A DNA stretch of 64,000 nt from Sphingomonas desiccabilis (GCF_004135605.1 NZ_SDPT01000001.1:930001-994000); one strand, 5' to 3'; shown: positions 52,373 to 61,611, counted from the first letter of the stretch. Translations and numbers: made by a program. The notes: generated by a model not told the origin, from the sequence alone.

Positions 52373-53596
52373 TTACGCCAGCGCGGCGAGTGCCGCTTCG
52401 GCCGCGGCCTCGCCGGTGGCGAGGGCGCCGTGCGCGGTCGAGAAGTCGCTCGGCGAACAGGCCTCGCCCGCAAAGAACAGCCGGTCGTCCGGAGCGGCAA
52501 GGACGGCGCGGGCATTCGCATGGCCGGGAAGGGCATGGCTGTACGATCCGGCGAAGCCGTCCGCCTGCCCCCAGGCGGAGGCGGCGATCAGCCGCAGGCC
52601 GCGCGCGAAATCGGCGCCGAGCAGCGCGCCCAGTTCGTCCCGCGCACAGGCGGCGGTCGCGTCCGCGCCCGCAGCCTCGAGTGCCGCAGCGCCGCTGCCG
52701 CCGAAGAAGCACTCCACCACCGGCCGCCCGAACGGGCGCAGGTAATAGCTGCCGGTCTGGCTGGCGTGCGGGTTGCCGAGCAGGTGACTGTCCGGCGGCA
52801 CCGCCTCCGGCTCCTCCAGCCGCAGGAACAGCTTGTTGGCAAGCCCCAGCGGCAGCTGCGCGGCCGCATGGCAGCGGGCGTCGTAGCGGCCCGGAAGCGC
52901 GATCCCTCCGCAGGCGAGCACCGGCGTCGCGACGGTCACGATCGCCGTCCGCGCGCGCACGGCGCCGCGCGGGCTTTCCAGGACGAGCCGGTGCGCCTCG
53001 TCGCGGATGCGTCGCACCGGGGTGCCGAGTGCCACCGCCACCCGCGGCAACTGCGAGGCGACCAGCGTTCCGTAGCCGGCGGGCACGCGCCAGTTCTCGT
53101 CGCTCGCGGCGTCGTCATAGGCGAGGTAATCGGCCACCGACAGGTCGGCGAGCCCCGTGCCGTTGATGTAGCCGCTCAGCGCCTCGACATAGGCGTTCCA
53201 CTCGTCCCCGGGCGGCAGCGCGTCAGCGGCGCGATCGCTCGCGGGCGGGTCGCTGCGCAGGCGCGCATCCCATGCCTCGAACGCCCGGTTCGCCGCGGCG
53301 CGCTCCGCGGGCGGGAAGCCCAGGTCGCGCAGCTGCTTGCCCCAGGCAGACTCGCTGCGATCGATCGCGAAACCCGCATCCCCTGCGATCTTCACCCACG
53401 GGTTGCGATCCGCGGAGTGGAGCCAGCCGCAGCCCATGTCGAGCGGCATGCCCTGGACGCCCAGCGTCCACGCGCGCCCGCCGATGCGGTCGCTCGCCTC
53501 CAGCACCAGCACCTCCAGGCCGCGCCCGTGCAGCCGGCGTGCCGCGCCGATGCCGGCAGCACCGGCGCCGATGATGGCGACGTCGACGTCCGTCAT
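52373..53596 (-). CDS. FAD-dependent amine oxidase-like protein
   Basis: A 407-residue flavoprotein. The dinucleotide-binding fold is VDVAIIGAGAAGIGAARRL with the ribose Glu in VLVLEASDRIGGRAW. The C-terminal FAD motif is RLFFAGEACSPSDFSTAHGALATGEAAA. The layout is that of flavin monoamine oxidases and polyamine oxidases. Polyamines are plausible substrates, since a polyamine pathway is encoded at 9-12 kb, but that is only a guess. Its ATG overlaps the stop of the small upstream gene (ATGA). Confidence 0.85.
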   Translation of the reverse strand: MTDVDVAIIGAGAAGIGAARRLHGRGLEVLVLEASDRIGGRAWTLGVQGMPLDMGCGWLHSADRNPWVKIAGDAGFAIDRSESAWGKQLRDLGFPPAERAAANRAFEAWDARLRSDPPASDRAADALPPGDEWNAYVEALSGYINGTGLADLSVADYLAYDDAASDENWRVPAGYGTLVASQLPRVAVALGTPVRRIRDEAHRLVLESPRGAVRARTAIVTVATPVLACGGIALPGRYDARCHAAAQLPLGLANKLFLRLEEPEAVPPDSHLLGNPHASQTGSYYLRPFGRPVVECFFGGSGAAALEAAGADATAACARDELGALLGADFARGLRLIAASAWGQADGFAGSYSHALPGHANARAVLAAPDDRLFFAGEACSPSDFSTAHGALATGEAAAEAALAALA

Positions 53597-53877
53597 TGCG
53601 TGCGCGGGTGCGGCTCCGCGGTGGAGGACTGGGCGCGTGCCTCGGCTTCGGGCTTGCCGGGCATGTCCGCCGTGTCGGCGGCTCCCGCCTGCGGCGTGGC
53701 CGCCTGCGCGGGGCGCGCCCGTTGCGGGTCGGTCTCCGCGGCGGCGGTGCCGCCCAGGCCGCCGCCGCCCGGCGTTTCGTCCATGCGTGCGTCCGTCAGC
53801 ACCGCCGCTGCGGTGGTGTCGTCGCGCGCGTCCTTTTGGGGGGTCTCGGGGGCGTTGCTCGGCTGGTTGGTGGCCAC
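53593..53877 (-). CDS. Small Ala/Pro/Thr-rich hypothetical protein
   Basis: 94 residues of low complexity, rich in Ala, Thr, Pro, Gly and Asp, with no signal peptide or membrane segment; it is probably disordered. I call it because AAGGAG stands seven bases before the GTG at 53877 and its stop overlaps the FAD oxidase start as ATGA, which is how coupled genes look here. No family is recognised. Confidence 0.5.
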   Translation of the reverse strand: MATNQPSNAPETPQKDARDDTTAAAVLTDARMDETPGGGGLGGTAAAETDPQRARPAQAATPQAGAADTADMPGKPEAEARAQSSTAEPHPRTQ

Positions 53878-53928
53878 AGGCGATCTCCTTGCGGCATTCC
53901 AACGCATGAGGCGCCGAGCCTTTCCCCG

Positions 53929-55239
53929 TCAGACCGCCTTGCTGAAGCGCTGCGCGTCGGGCTGGCGATAACGGTCGAACGCTGCGGCCGCGAGCCGTGC
54001 GTAGGGGCGGCCGTCCGGCAGGACGGTCACGCGGGTGCCGTCGATCCGGACGAGGCCCTCGTCCACCAGATCGGCAAGCGCGGGCAGTGCGTCGGGGGCC
54101 GGGGCGGCGTCGACGATTCCGTCGCACAGCAGCCGCTCGATCAGGCCCGAGCGCAGCCGGTCGTCCGCCGAGCGTGCGACGCCGCGGACCGCCGCCAGGC
54201 CGCCGTTCGCGACCCGCATGCGGTAGCGGCCGACGTGCTTCTCGTTCTGCACCAGCAGCCCGTCGTACTGGCTGATCGAGGAGGCCCCCAGACCGATGAT
54301 CGCCTCACCCGGCTCATCGGTGAACCCCTGGAAGTTGCGGCGGAGCGCCCCCGTGGCGGCGGCCCGCGCGAGGCTGTCCTGCGGCCGCGCGAAATGGTCG
54401 AAGCCGATCGCGGCATAGCCCGCGCCGACCAGCATGTCATAGGCAAGCGCGCTCTGGGCGAAGCGCTGCGCGGCATCCGGCAGCGTTTCGTCCGGGATCA
54501 TTCGCTGCCGCGGCAGCAGTCGCGGCATGTGCGCATAGCCGAACATGGCGATGCGATCGGGCGCAAGGTCGAGCGCGGCCACGAGCGTCTCGGCGAGGTC
54601 CTCGGAAGTCTGGTGGGGCAGGCCGTACATCAGGTCCAGGTTGACCGCGGCGATGCCGGCAGCGCGCAGATCCAGCACCGCCTGGCGCACCATCTCGTAC
54701 GGCTGGATGCGGTTGATCGCACGCTGCACATGCGGCGCGAAGCACTGCGCGCCCAGGCTCACCCGGGTCACGCCGGCGCGCGCGAGCGCCTCGGCATAAA
54801 TCGAGTCGAGGGTCCGGGGATCGAGCTCCGCCGCGATCTCCAGTCGTTCGGCGCAAGCGAAGCTCCGGCGCAGCAACTCGGTCAGCCGCACGAAATCTTC
54901 GGGCGGCAGCGCATTGGGGCTGCCGCCGCCGAAGTGGATGGCCACGACCCGCCCGCGCATCCGTGCCGCTACCGCGCCGATCTCCTGCTCCAGCGCCGCC
55001 AGATAGGCGTCCAGGCGCGAGGCGCGACCGATCGCCCCGGTGTTGCACCCGCAATACCAGCAGATCTCGTGGCAATAGGGGATATGGACGTAGAGCGAGA
55101 CCGGCGTCTCTGGGGCGATCGCCGCGAGCGCCTCCGCCTGTTCGGCAGGGCCGACGCCGGTGTGGAACTCCGCAGCCGTGGGATAGCTGGTGTAGCGGGG
55201 CACGGAGCGGCGCGCGAAATCGGGCAGGTAGCGGTGCAT
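53929..55239 (-). CDS. hemN: Oxygen-independent coproporphyrinogen III dehydrogenase
   Basis: A 436-residue radical SAM enzyme. The [4Fe-4S] ligands are Cys56, Cys60 and Cys63 in CHEICWYC, with the HemN-specific Cys65 next to them. FGGGSPNAL, ISLG-type strand RVSLGAQCF and GYAHMPRLLPRQRMI are HemN signatures rather than those of HemW. It makes protoporphyrinogen IX without oxygen. Two Fnr-type boxes lie 36 and 66 bases upstream of the ATG, so expression probably rises when oxygen is low. Confidence 0.93.
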   Translation of the reverse strand: MHRYLPDFARRSVPRYTSYPTAAEFHTGVGPAEQAEALAAIAPETPVSLYVHIPYCHEICWYCGCNTGAIGRASRLDAYLAALEQEIGAVAARMRGRVVAIHFGGGSPNALPPEDFVRLTELLRRSFACAERLEIAAELDPRTLDSIYAEALARAGVTRVSLGAQCFAPHVQRAINRIQPYEMVRQAVLDLRAAGIAAVNLDLMYGLPHQTSEDLAETLVAALDLAPDRIAMFGYAHMPRLLPRQRMIPDETLPDAAQRFAQSALAYDMLVGAGYAAIGFDHFARPQDSLARAAATGALRRNFQGFTDEPGEAIIGLGASSISQYDGLLVQNEKHVGRYRMRVANGGLAAVRGVARSADDRLRSGLIERLLCDGIVDAAPAPDALPALADLVDEGLVRIDGTRVTVLPDGRPYARLAAAAFDRYRQPDAQRFSKAV

Positions 55240-55274
55240 GGCGCCCGCTTTCTGCTCCCGTACGCGCGGACACG

Positions 55275-55288
55275 TTGACGCGCGTCAA
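55275..55288. promoter_or_regulatory. Fnr-type box 1
   Basis: TTGAC-GCGC-GTCAA, a perfect 5-4-5 inverted repeat matching the Fnr/FnrL consensus TTGAY-N4-RTCAA. It is 36 bases upstream of hemN and is the closer of two boxes. Confidence 0.75.
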
Positions 55289-55304
55289 ACTCGGGCGCGG
55301 GCGT

Positions 55305-55318
55305 TTGATGCCGGTCAA
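55305..55318. promoter_or_regulatory. Fnr-type box 2
   Basis: TTGAT-GCCG-GTCAA, matching the same consensus, 30 bases from box 1 (about three helical turns). It lies 46 bases ahead of the divergent gene at 55364, so each box may serve one direction. Confidence 0.75.
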
Positions 55319-55363
55319 CGCGCCCCACGGCGTCCGACCGCACAAGGCTGGGCGGAGACCCGA

Positions 55364-55909
55364 GTGACCGACATCCAGCACCTGTTCGAACCAACGCGAC
55401 GGGCCACCCGCCGCTGGCACGTGATCGACGAGATCGACCTCGTCCCGCTGCTTTGCGAGCATGCGCGCGGCGAACAGCTCTGCCGCCGGCTGGAGGCATG
55501 TGCGGACGCGCTGCCGGACCTGCCGGATGCGGAAGCGATCGCAGCGCTTTGCGATGCGCTCGAGGCACAGGCCGTCGAGCGGCCGAGCCGGGAAGACGCG
55601 CTGCTGGACGTCCTGTTCGGGGCGGAGGCGCCGCCGCTGGCAGACACGTTGCTGGCGTACATCCGCGCGCAGCACGTCACCTGCGCGGTGCAGGCGCAGG
55701 ACCTTCTTGCGGTACTTCGCCCGCACGCCGTCGATCGAGGGCCGTGCGCGGCCACCCTGGGTTACATGCTCCGCTGCTTCTTCGAGGGCTGCCGCGCTGC
55801 CATGGCGTTCGAGGAGCTGGCGATCCGCACGCTGGCGGAACGCAGGCTCACGCCCGCCGCCCGCCTGCTGCTGGACGACCGGCTCCAGGCGCGCTGCCGG
55901 GGCGCCTGA
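55364..55909 (+). CDS. Hypothetical protein divergent from hemN, Fnr-box controlled
   Basis: A 181-residue soluble protein that looks all-helical, rich in Ala, Leu and Arg, with several cysteines (for example LLCEHARGEQLCRRLEAC and LRCFFEGC). I recognise no family. It starts at GTG 55364 behind GGAG and ends nine bases from the convergent Fnr-type regulator gene. Its position between hemN, two Fnr boxes and an Fnr regulator suggests a role in low-oxygen metabolism or in heme or Fe-S handling. Confidence 0.65.
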   Translation: MTDIQHLFEPTRRATRRWHVIDEIDLVPLLCEHARGEQLCRRLEACADALPDLPDAEAIAALCDALEAQAVERPSREDALLDVLFGAEAPPLADTLLAYIRAQHVTCAVQAQDLLAVLRPHAVDRGPCAATLGYMLRCFFEGCRAAMAFEELAIRTLAERRLTPAARLLLDDRLQARCRGA

Positions 55910-55918
55910 GCCGCAAGC

Positions 55919-56629
55919 TCAGGCCGGTTCGGCCCGCTCCTCCAGCGCGGCCCGGTCGCGCAGCGTCACCGCACGGCCACCGGGCAGGCCGATCACGCCG
56001 GACGCCTTGAGCTTGGTCATCTGCCGGCTCACCGTCTCGATGGTGAGGCCCAGCACGTCGGCGATCTGGCCCCGGGTCAGCGGCAGGTCGAAGGTGATCG
56101 GCCCTTCGGCGGTCGCGCGGCAGGCGCTGCTGCCGGCGCGGTCCGCCATGTCGAGCAGGAAGCCGGCGATCTTTTCCTCCGCGGACTTGCGGCCCAGCAT
56201 CAGCATTCGGCCACGCGCCTCGTCGAGTGCGGCAAAGGTGCGCTGCAGCAGCAGCCGCTCCATGCGCACATGGTCCTCCAGCACCTGCTCGAACTGCTTG
56301 CGCGGGAAGACGCACAGTTGGGCATCAGTGAGCGCCGTCACGGTGAAGTCGGCTGCGTCGGCATAGGGGCGGCCGATGAAATCGGCGGGATAGTGCAGGC
56401 CAACGATCTGCTCGCGGCCGTCGGCGGTGGAGGCGCTCAGCTTCAGCACGCCCGACAGGAGGTTGGCGCAGATGATGCTCTCATCGCCCGCCCAGATGAC
56501 CGTCTCTCCCTTGGAGAGCCGCTGGTGCCTACCGAGCGCGTTCAGCGCTTCCAGTTCATGATCGGTAAGGCTGCCGCACAAAGCCAGGTCCCGCACCGAA
56601 CAATCGGCGCAAATCTCAATCGCTGCCAT
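55919..56629 (-). CDS. fnrL: Fnr-type Crp-family oxygen-responsive regulator
   Basis: A 236-residue Crp/Fnr regulator. Cys7, Cys10 and Cys18 in the N-terminus (ICADCSVRDLALC) and Cys106 (DAQLCVF) fit the four ligands of an oxygen-sensing [4Fe-4S] cluster. The cyclic-nucleotide-like domain covers about 20-130. The C-terminal helix-turn-helix TRGQIADVLGLTIETVSRQMTKL has Glu198, Ser201 and Arg202, which read TTGAT half-sites. That matches the two boxes upstream of hemN. The ATG at 56629 excludes antisense extension through the SMP-30 gene. Confidence 0.9.
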   Translation of the reverse strand: MAAIEICADCSVRDLALCGSLTDHELEALNALGRHQRLSKGETVIWAGDESIICANLLSGVLKLSASTADGREQIVGLHYPADFIGRPYADAADFTVTALTDAQLCVFPRKQFEQVLEDHVRMERLLLQRTFAALDEARGRMLMLGRKSAEEKIAGFLLDMADRAGSSACRATAEGPITFDLPLTRGQIADVLGLTIETVSRQMTKLKASGVIGLPGGRAVTLRDRAALEERAEPA

Positions 56630-56826
56630 GCAGGGCCTATACGGAACGTGGATCGATTTGTCGCGCGAAACGCGCCGGTGCCGGAGTTGATGCGGGTCAA
56701 GGCGGAGCGAAGCCGGGCGGGAAGATAGGGAGGGGGTCACCGCGCAGCGGCATGTCGCCCGCCGCCCGATGATCCTCCCGCCTTCGACGGGCTGCCGGAG
56801 CCTTCCGACAGCCCGCCGCTTTGCGT

Positions 56827-57714
56827 TCAGATCCCGTGGCGGATCTCGACGCCGGGAATGCCGGGGACGTCCACCTCGAACGCGAACAGGTCGCCTGCAT
56901 GCGGCTGCTCGGCACGTTCGGCGGCCAACAGGTGCTTGGAGGCGGTGGTGGCATAGAGCGTCTTGCGCTCTGGCCCGCCGAACGCGACCTTGGTGATGGC
57001 GCTGACCGGGAAGCGGATCTGCTCCAGCAGCTCGCCCGCGGGCGAGTAGCGGCGCACGCCCCAGCCGTTGTAGAGCCCCACCCAGACGCAGCCTTCCGCA
57101 TCGACGGTGGGTCCGTCCGGATGACCTTCCGAATTCGGGATCGAGGCGAACAGCCGGGCGTCGCTGAGCGTGCCGTCCTCGCCCACGCTGCACGCGTAGA
57201 TCAGGCCCTTGCCGGTATCGACGTGATAGATGGTGCGGCCGTCGGGGCTGAACGCTGGGCCGTTGGTGATCGCGCACGACGGCGTGGATGCGACGCAGCG
57301 CCCGTCCGCGCCCAGGCGATAGATGGTGCCGCTCTCCGCGGTCTCGCCGTCGTCCATGGTGCCGAACCACAGCCGGCCGTGCGGATCGACGGTGCCGTCG
57401 TTCAGCCGGTTGCCCGGATGCTGCGGCTCTGGGTTCACCAGCGGCACGAATGCCCCCGTTGTCGGATCGAAGCGGGCAAGTCCGCTCTGCAGCCCCGCGA
57501 TCATTCCCCCGTCGGCCGAGGGCAGCACGAAGCCGCATTGCCCCGGCGTCTGCCAGCTCTGGATCGCATTGGTCGCCGGTTCGAGCCGGTGGATGCGGTA
57601 GCTCTTGATGTCGACGAACCAGAGCGCGGCATCGCGCTCCACCCACACCGGGCCTTCGCCCAGCGGAGCGCCGAGCTGGACGATGCTGACGGGTTCGCTG
57701 CGCTGGACCGCCAT
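56827..57714 (-). CDS. SMP-30/gluconolactonase family lactonase
   Basis: A 295-residue six-bladed propeller lactonase. The metal ligands are in LGEGPVW (Glu), AITNGPAFSPDG (Asn) and HPDGPTVDAEG (Asp), with NRLNDGTVDPHGRLWFG between. It hydrolyses sugar lactones such as gluconolactone, arabinolactone or xylonolactone; the exact sugar cannot be read off. The ATG at 57714 is preceded in frame by a GTG at 57717. No sugar-catabolic genes are adjacent. Confidence 0.88.
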   Translation of the reverse strand: MAVQRSEPVSIVQLGAPLGEGPVWVERDAALWFVDIKSYRIHRLEPATNAIQSWQTPGQCGFVLPSADGGMIAGLQSGLARFDPTTGAFVPLVNPEPQHPGNRLNDGTVDPHGRLWFGTMDDGETAESGTIYRLGADGRCVASTPSCAITNGPAFSPDGRTIYHVDTGKGLIYACSVGEDGTLSDARLFASIPNSEGHPDGPTVDAEGCVWVGLYNGWGVRRYSPAGELLEQIRFPVSAITKVAFGGPERKTLYATTASKHLLAAERAEQPHAGDLFAFEVDVPGIPGVEIRHGI

Positions 57715-58041
57715 CACAGCGCCTCCATGCCACGGGCGCCAAGCGGCGCGGGCACGGGGGACGGATAAGCAAAACGCACGAAGATCACCGGATACTGGCC
57801 CTCTTGTCGCGGGGAGGGGGCGTGCGGCCGCAGCAGCGCGACGGGCCCGCAGCGTCCTCTCCTGCCGCCGGTTATGATGGTTCCTGGCAGCATCCGTGGC
57901 TCCCCACCAGCTGTCAAGCGGCGGAAGCCACGGCCTTCCGGGCTAGAAACCAGAGAGGAGGCCGCAGTCCACCGCATCGTTAACCCCTCGGTTACCCTGA
58001 CCTGCGAAGCCAGAAGCGGTTCAGGGGAATGGAAGCGTATC
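57715..58041. other. Divergent promoter region
   Basis: 327 bases between divergent genes. No gene is supported. GTTAACCCCTCGGTTACC near 57979 is an imperfect direct repeat of a GTTAACC/GGTTACC type and could be a regulator site, without further evidence. Confidence 0.4.
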
Positions 58042-58773
58042 ATGTACAAAGCCCACAAGCTGCAGCTGCTCGTCGCCGCTGGTGCCCTCGCCATCGCCGG
58101 CTGCGCCCGCAAGCCCGAGCCGGCACCACCGCCGCCGCCCGCGCCGGCTCCGACACCGGCGCCCGCGCCGATGCCCACGCCACCCGCCGGCAGCGCCGCA
58201 GGGCTCAGCACGCCGACCGCCTTGCCGGACGGCGGCTATCCGACGCCCAATCGCGCGCTCTCCACGGCCGGGCAGGTGTGGCACCTGCGCAGCGCGCTCA
58301 ACGTCGCCGCGCTTCAGTGCAACGTCTCGGACCCGACGGTCGTCGCCCAATACAACGCCCTCATCAAGACGCAGGCGAAGAGCTTCGCCGCCGCCCACAA
58401 GACGCTGTCGGCCGAGTATCGCGCCGCCGGCGGCGACTGGCAGGACCGGTTCGACGATTCGATGACGCGCCTGTACAATTTCTTCGCCCAGCCGCCGGTG
58501 CAGAAGGAGTTCTGCGCCCGCGCCGTGCCGATGATCGCCACGGCCGCCGCACTTCCGGCCGGCGCGTTCGAGAGTTTCGCGACAGGCGCGCTGGCGCAAC
58601 TCGATCAGCCCTTCGTGGACTTCTACCGCCGCTACGACCTCTACCGGGTCGAGCTCGCGGCCTGGAAGTCGGGCCAGCAATCCCCGATCCCGCGGCTTGG
58701 CGTCGATCCGGTGGTGCTGCTCGGCTCCAACGAGGTGACGCTGGCCAAGGGGGTGCGCGTCGCGTCGCGCTGA
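58042..58773 (+). CDS. Predicted lipoprotein of unknown function
   Basis: A 243-residue exported protein. The signal MYKAHKLQLLVAAGALAIAGC ends in a lipobox with Cys21. A Pro/Ala linker (about 22-50) follows and then a helical domain of about 180 residues containing LRSALNVAALQCNVSDPTVVAQYNALIKTQAKSF and FCARAVPMIATA. The two cysteines may form a disulfide. This domain is widespread as an uncharacterised protein in sphingomonads. Start at 58042 opens the signal peptide. Confidence 0.8.
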   Translation: MYKAHKLQLLVAAGALAIAGCARKPEPAPPPPPAPAPTPAPAPMPTPPAGSAAGLSTPTALPDGGYPTPNRALSTAGQVWHLRSALNVAALQCNVSDPTVVAQYNALIKTQAKSFAAAHKTLSAEYRAAGGDWQDRFDDSMTRLYNFFAQPPVQKEFCARAVPMIATAAALPAGAFESFATGALAQLDQPFVDFYRRYDLYRVELAAWKSGQQSPIPRLGVDPVVLLGSNEVTLAKGVRVASR

Positions 58774-58840
58774 CCCGCACCCGCAGCCCGGCGATTTGCA
58801 TCGGGCGACCCCCGGCCGCTAGGGGAGGGGAAGGAGACGG

Positions 58841-60523
58841 GTGCACGCATGGGCCCATTCCTTCACCTACGCATTGGAGTGGCTGTTGGAATCAGTAACG
58901 ATCGTTCTTGTGCTGCTGCTGGCAGTGGTGATCAGCGGTGCCGTCTCGCGGATGGTGCCCTTCACGGTGCCGGCGCCGCTGGTGCAGATCGCGCTCGGCG
59001 CGACGATCGGGCTCGCGGCGGATTGGCGGGTCGCGCTCGATCCGGAACTGTTCTTCTTCCTGTTCCTGCCCCCGCTGCTGTTCCTGGACGGCTGGCGCAT
59101 TCCCAAGGACGAGTTGCTCAAGGATCTGCCCACGGTGGTCGAGCTGGCGCTCGGCCTGGTCGTGATCACGGTGCTGGGCATGGGGCTGTTCATCCACTGG
59201 ATGATCCCCGCGATGCCGCTGGCGGTCGCCTTCGCGCTCGCGGCCGTCGTCTCGCCCACTGACCCGATCGCGGTCTCTGCCATCGCGGCGCGCGTGCCGA
59301 TCCCGAAGCGGATGATGCACATCCTGGAGGGGGAGTCGCTGCTCAACGACGCCTCAGGCCTGGTGTGCCTGCGCTTCGCCATTGCCGCAGCGCTTACCGG
59401 CACCTTCTCTGCCTCTGGTGCCGCCCTCAACTTCCTGTGGGTGGCGTTCGGCGGCCTCGCCATCGGCGTTGCCGTAACGATGGCCGTGACCTGGGCCAAG
59501 TATCGCTTGTCCAGGCGTTTCGGCGAGGAGATCGGCTCACAGATCCTGGTCAGCCTGCTGATCCCGTTCGGCTCCTACCTGCTGGCGGAGCACTTCCATT
59601 GCTCCGGCATTCTGGCGGCGGTGGCGGCCGGCGTGACGATGAGCTTCGCCGAAATCTCGCGTCAGGCGCTCCCCGCCACGCGCGTTCGCCGCAACTCGGT
59701 GTGGGACACGATCCAGTTCGCCGCTAACGGCATCATCTTCGTGCTGCTGGGTGAGCAGCTGCCCGGCATCCTGCACGGCGCGCGGGAGACGGTGGCGCAG
59801 ACCGGGCACCAGAACGTCTGGTGGCTGGCGGCGTATGTGCTCGCGATCACCGTCGGTCTCGCCGCGCTGCGGTTCGCCTGGGTGTGGGTCTCGCTAAGGC
59901 TGACGCTGCTGCGCCGCCGCCGCCGCGGCGACGCCGGGCAAAGCCCGGAGTGGCGGCTCGTCGCCGCCATGTCCTTTGCGGGAGTGCGCGGGGCGATCAC
60001 GCTGGCCGGTGTGCTCACCCTGCCGCTGCTCGCCGCCGACGGAACGCCGTTCCCGGCGCGCGACCTCGCCATCTTCCTGGCCGCAGGGGTGATCGTCACT
60101 TCGCTGGTGGTCGCCAGCATCGGGCTTCCGCTGCTGCTGCGGGGCTTGAAGATGCCGGCGGACGCCTCCGCCCAGGCGGAAGAGGATGCCGCGCGCGTCG
60201 CCGCTGCCGAGGCTGCGATCCGCGAGATCGAACGCGTCCAGCACGACCTCGCCGCCGGCCGCAATGACGCGGATATGTACGCGTCCGCCGGGGCGCGGAT
60301 CATGGACCTCTATCGCGAGCGCATCGAGGCGCGCAGCCAGGAAGGGGAGGCGGCGGAGGCGGCACGCCGCGAATATGGCATCGAGCGCGAACTGCGCCTC
60401 GCCGGCCTCAAGGCCGAGCGGGCCGCCATCTTCCGCAGCGCGCGCGAGCGACGCATCGGCAGCGCTAGCACCAGCAAGCTGGTGCGCGAGCTCGACCTGA
60501 TGGAGGCGCGCTACCGGAGTTGA
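58841..60523 (+). CDS. CPA1-family Na+/H+ antiporter (NhaP-like)
   Basis: A 560-residue membrane antiporter. About twelve helices span residues 10-435. SPTDPIAVSAIA and EGESLLNDASGLV hold the ion-binding Asp pair of CPA1 exchangers, and FAGVRGAITLAGVL is the later conserved block. The last 130 residues are a charged, probably coiled cytoplasmic tail. It exchanges Na+ or K+ for protons in pH and salt homeostasis. The start is GTG at 58841 with AAGGAG just before it. Confidence 0.92.
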   Translation: MHAWAHSFTYALEWLLESVTIVLVLLLAVVISGAVSRMVPFTVPAPLVQIALGATIGLAADWRVALDPELFFFLFLPPLLFLDGWRIPKDELLKDLPTVVELALGLVVITVLGMGLFIHWMIPAMPLAVAFALAAVVSPTDPIAVSAIAARVPIPKRMMHILEGESLLNDASGLVCLRFAIAAALTGTFSASGAALNFLWVAFGGLAIGVAVTMAVTWAKYRLSRRFGEEIGSQILVSLLIPFGSYLLAEHFHCSGILAAVAAGVTMSFAEISRQALPATRVRRNSVWDTIQFAANGIIFVLLGEQLPGILHGARETVAQTGHQNVWWLAAYVLAITVGLAALRFAWVWVSLRLTLLRRRRRGDAGQSPEWRLVAAMSFAGVRGAITLAGVLTLPLLAADGTPFPARDLAIFLAAGVIVTSLVVASIGLPLLLRGLKMPADASAQAEEDAARVAAAEAAIREIERVQHDLAAGRNDADMYASAGARIMDLYRERIEARSQEGEAAEAARREYGIERELRLAGLKAERAAIFRSARERRIGSASTSKLVRELDLMEARYRS

Positions 60524-60689
60524 GCGCCGGCGGTGTCCTGTGCCTGGCACCGCGCCAGCATCACGACGCCGCCGAGCAATGCGGGCCGCATCATGAAGAG
60601 GATCATCCTGCTCCCGTCCTTCCGCTCGGAAGCATGGACGTGAGATGTTGGGGGCGCCCGGACGTCGTGCAGCCTTGCGCGGCGGAAGA

Positions 60690-60763
60690 TGGAGGCCCGA
60701 CCGGGAATCGAACCCGGGTGCAAGGATTTGCAGTCCTCTGCGTCACCACTCCGCCATCGGGCC
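60690..60763 (-). tRNA. tRNA-Cys (GCA)
   Basis: On the minus strand the acceptor GGCCCGA pairs with TCGGGCC, followed by discriminator T and an encoded CCA (60690-60692). The T arm is CCGGG-TTCGATT-CCCGG. The anticodon arm AGGA-CTGCAAA-TCCT has GCA at 60729-60731. U73 and GCA are tRNA-Cys identity elements. Confidence 0.95.
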
Positions 60764-60945
60764 TCGACGTCGGGAGGCGGGCACTTGCTCGGTTTTCGCC
60801 TCGCGGTCAACCGGGTTTCGGCCCTCGCTCCACTGTGGGCCAGAAATTGGCGGCGGTCGCTTGGCGGCATCGTGCGCGCGAAGTACATAGCAGCCTTCAC
60901 AACTAGTGTATTGCACGAATAATACAGACGTGCGACAGGAGCATC

Positions 60946-61611
60946 ATGGACGGTTCGGCAGATACCCTTCGGTTCGAGGAAATGCGCGCGGCGATGGTGG
61001 CGAGCCAGCTTCGCACCACCGCTGTCGACGACTCGCGGGTGATCAAGGTGATGGGCGAGGTCCCGCGGGAGCGCTTCGTGCCCGCCGCCGCGCGTCCGAT
61101 CGCCTATTATGATCGTGACATCGCGCTGGGCAACGGCCGCGCCATGAACGCGCCGCTCGCCTCCGCCCGCCTGATCAACGAGGCGGAGATCGCCTCGACA
61201 GACCGGGTGCTGCTGGTCGGCGCCGCCACCGGCTATGTCGCAGCGGTGCTCGCGGAGCTCGCCGGCTCGGTGGTCGCGCTCGAGGAGGATGCGACGCTCG
61301 CCGCCCAAGCGCGTGAGGCACTTGCCGGCATGGCCAATGTCACGGTGGTCGAAGGGCCGCTGGTCGAGGGATGGGCCCAGGGCGCGCCCTATGACGCGAT
61401 CGTCATCGACGGCGCCGTCGAGTTCGTGCCGGACGCGATCGTGCACCAGGCCAAGATCGACGGCCGTGTGACCACCGGCGTGATCGACCGGGGCGTCAGC
61501 CGGCTTGCGGCCGGTCGGCGCAGCGAAGGCGGCTTCGGCTTGGTCGACTTTGCGGATGTGGACTGTGTTGTGCTGCCGGGGTTCTCCAAACCGCCCACCT
61601 TCCAGTTCTAA
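60946..61611 (+). CDS. Protein-L-isoaspartate O-methyltransferase family protein
   Basis: A 221-residue PIMT-family methyltransferase. MRAAMVASQLRTTAV and VPRERFVP are the N-terminal family motifs. The SAM-binding motif I is LLVGAATGYVAAVLA, a variant of the usual IGxGSGY. It probably repairs isoaspartyl residues, although alphaproteobacterial members beside tolC are poorly studied. It starts at 60946 after AGGAG. tolC starts 14 bases after its stop, so they are likely one operon. Confidence 0.85.
   Translation: MDGSADTLRFEEMRAAMVASQLRTTAVDDSRVIKVMGEVPRERFVPAAARPIAYYDRDIALGNGRAMNAPLASARLINEAEIASTDRVLLVGAATGYVAAVLAELAGSVVALEEDATLAAQAREALAGMANVTVVEGPLVEGWAQGAPYDAIVIDGAVEFVPDAIVHQAKIDGRVTTGVIDRGVSRLAAGRRSEGGFGLVDFADVDCVVLPGFSKPPTFQF

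Noticed and set aside
56787..56816. Hairpin CGGGCTGCCGG/CCGACAGCCCG as a terminator of the SMP-30 gene
   Set aside because: It has one wobble position and no T tract on the minus strand, so I did not list it as a feature.
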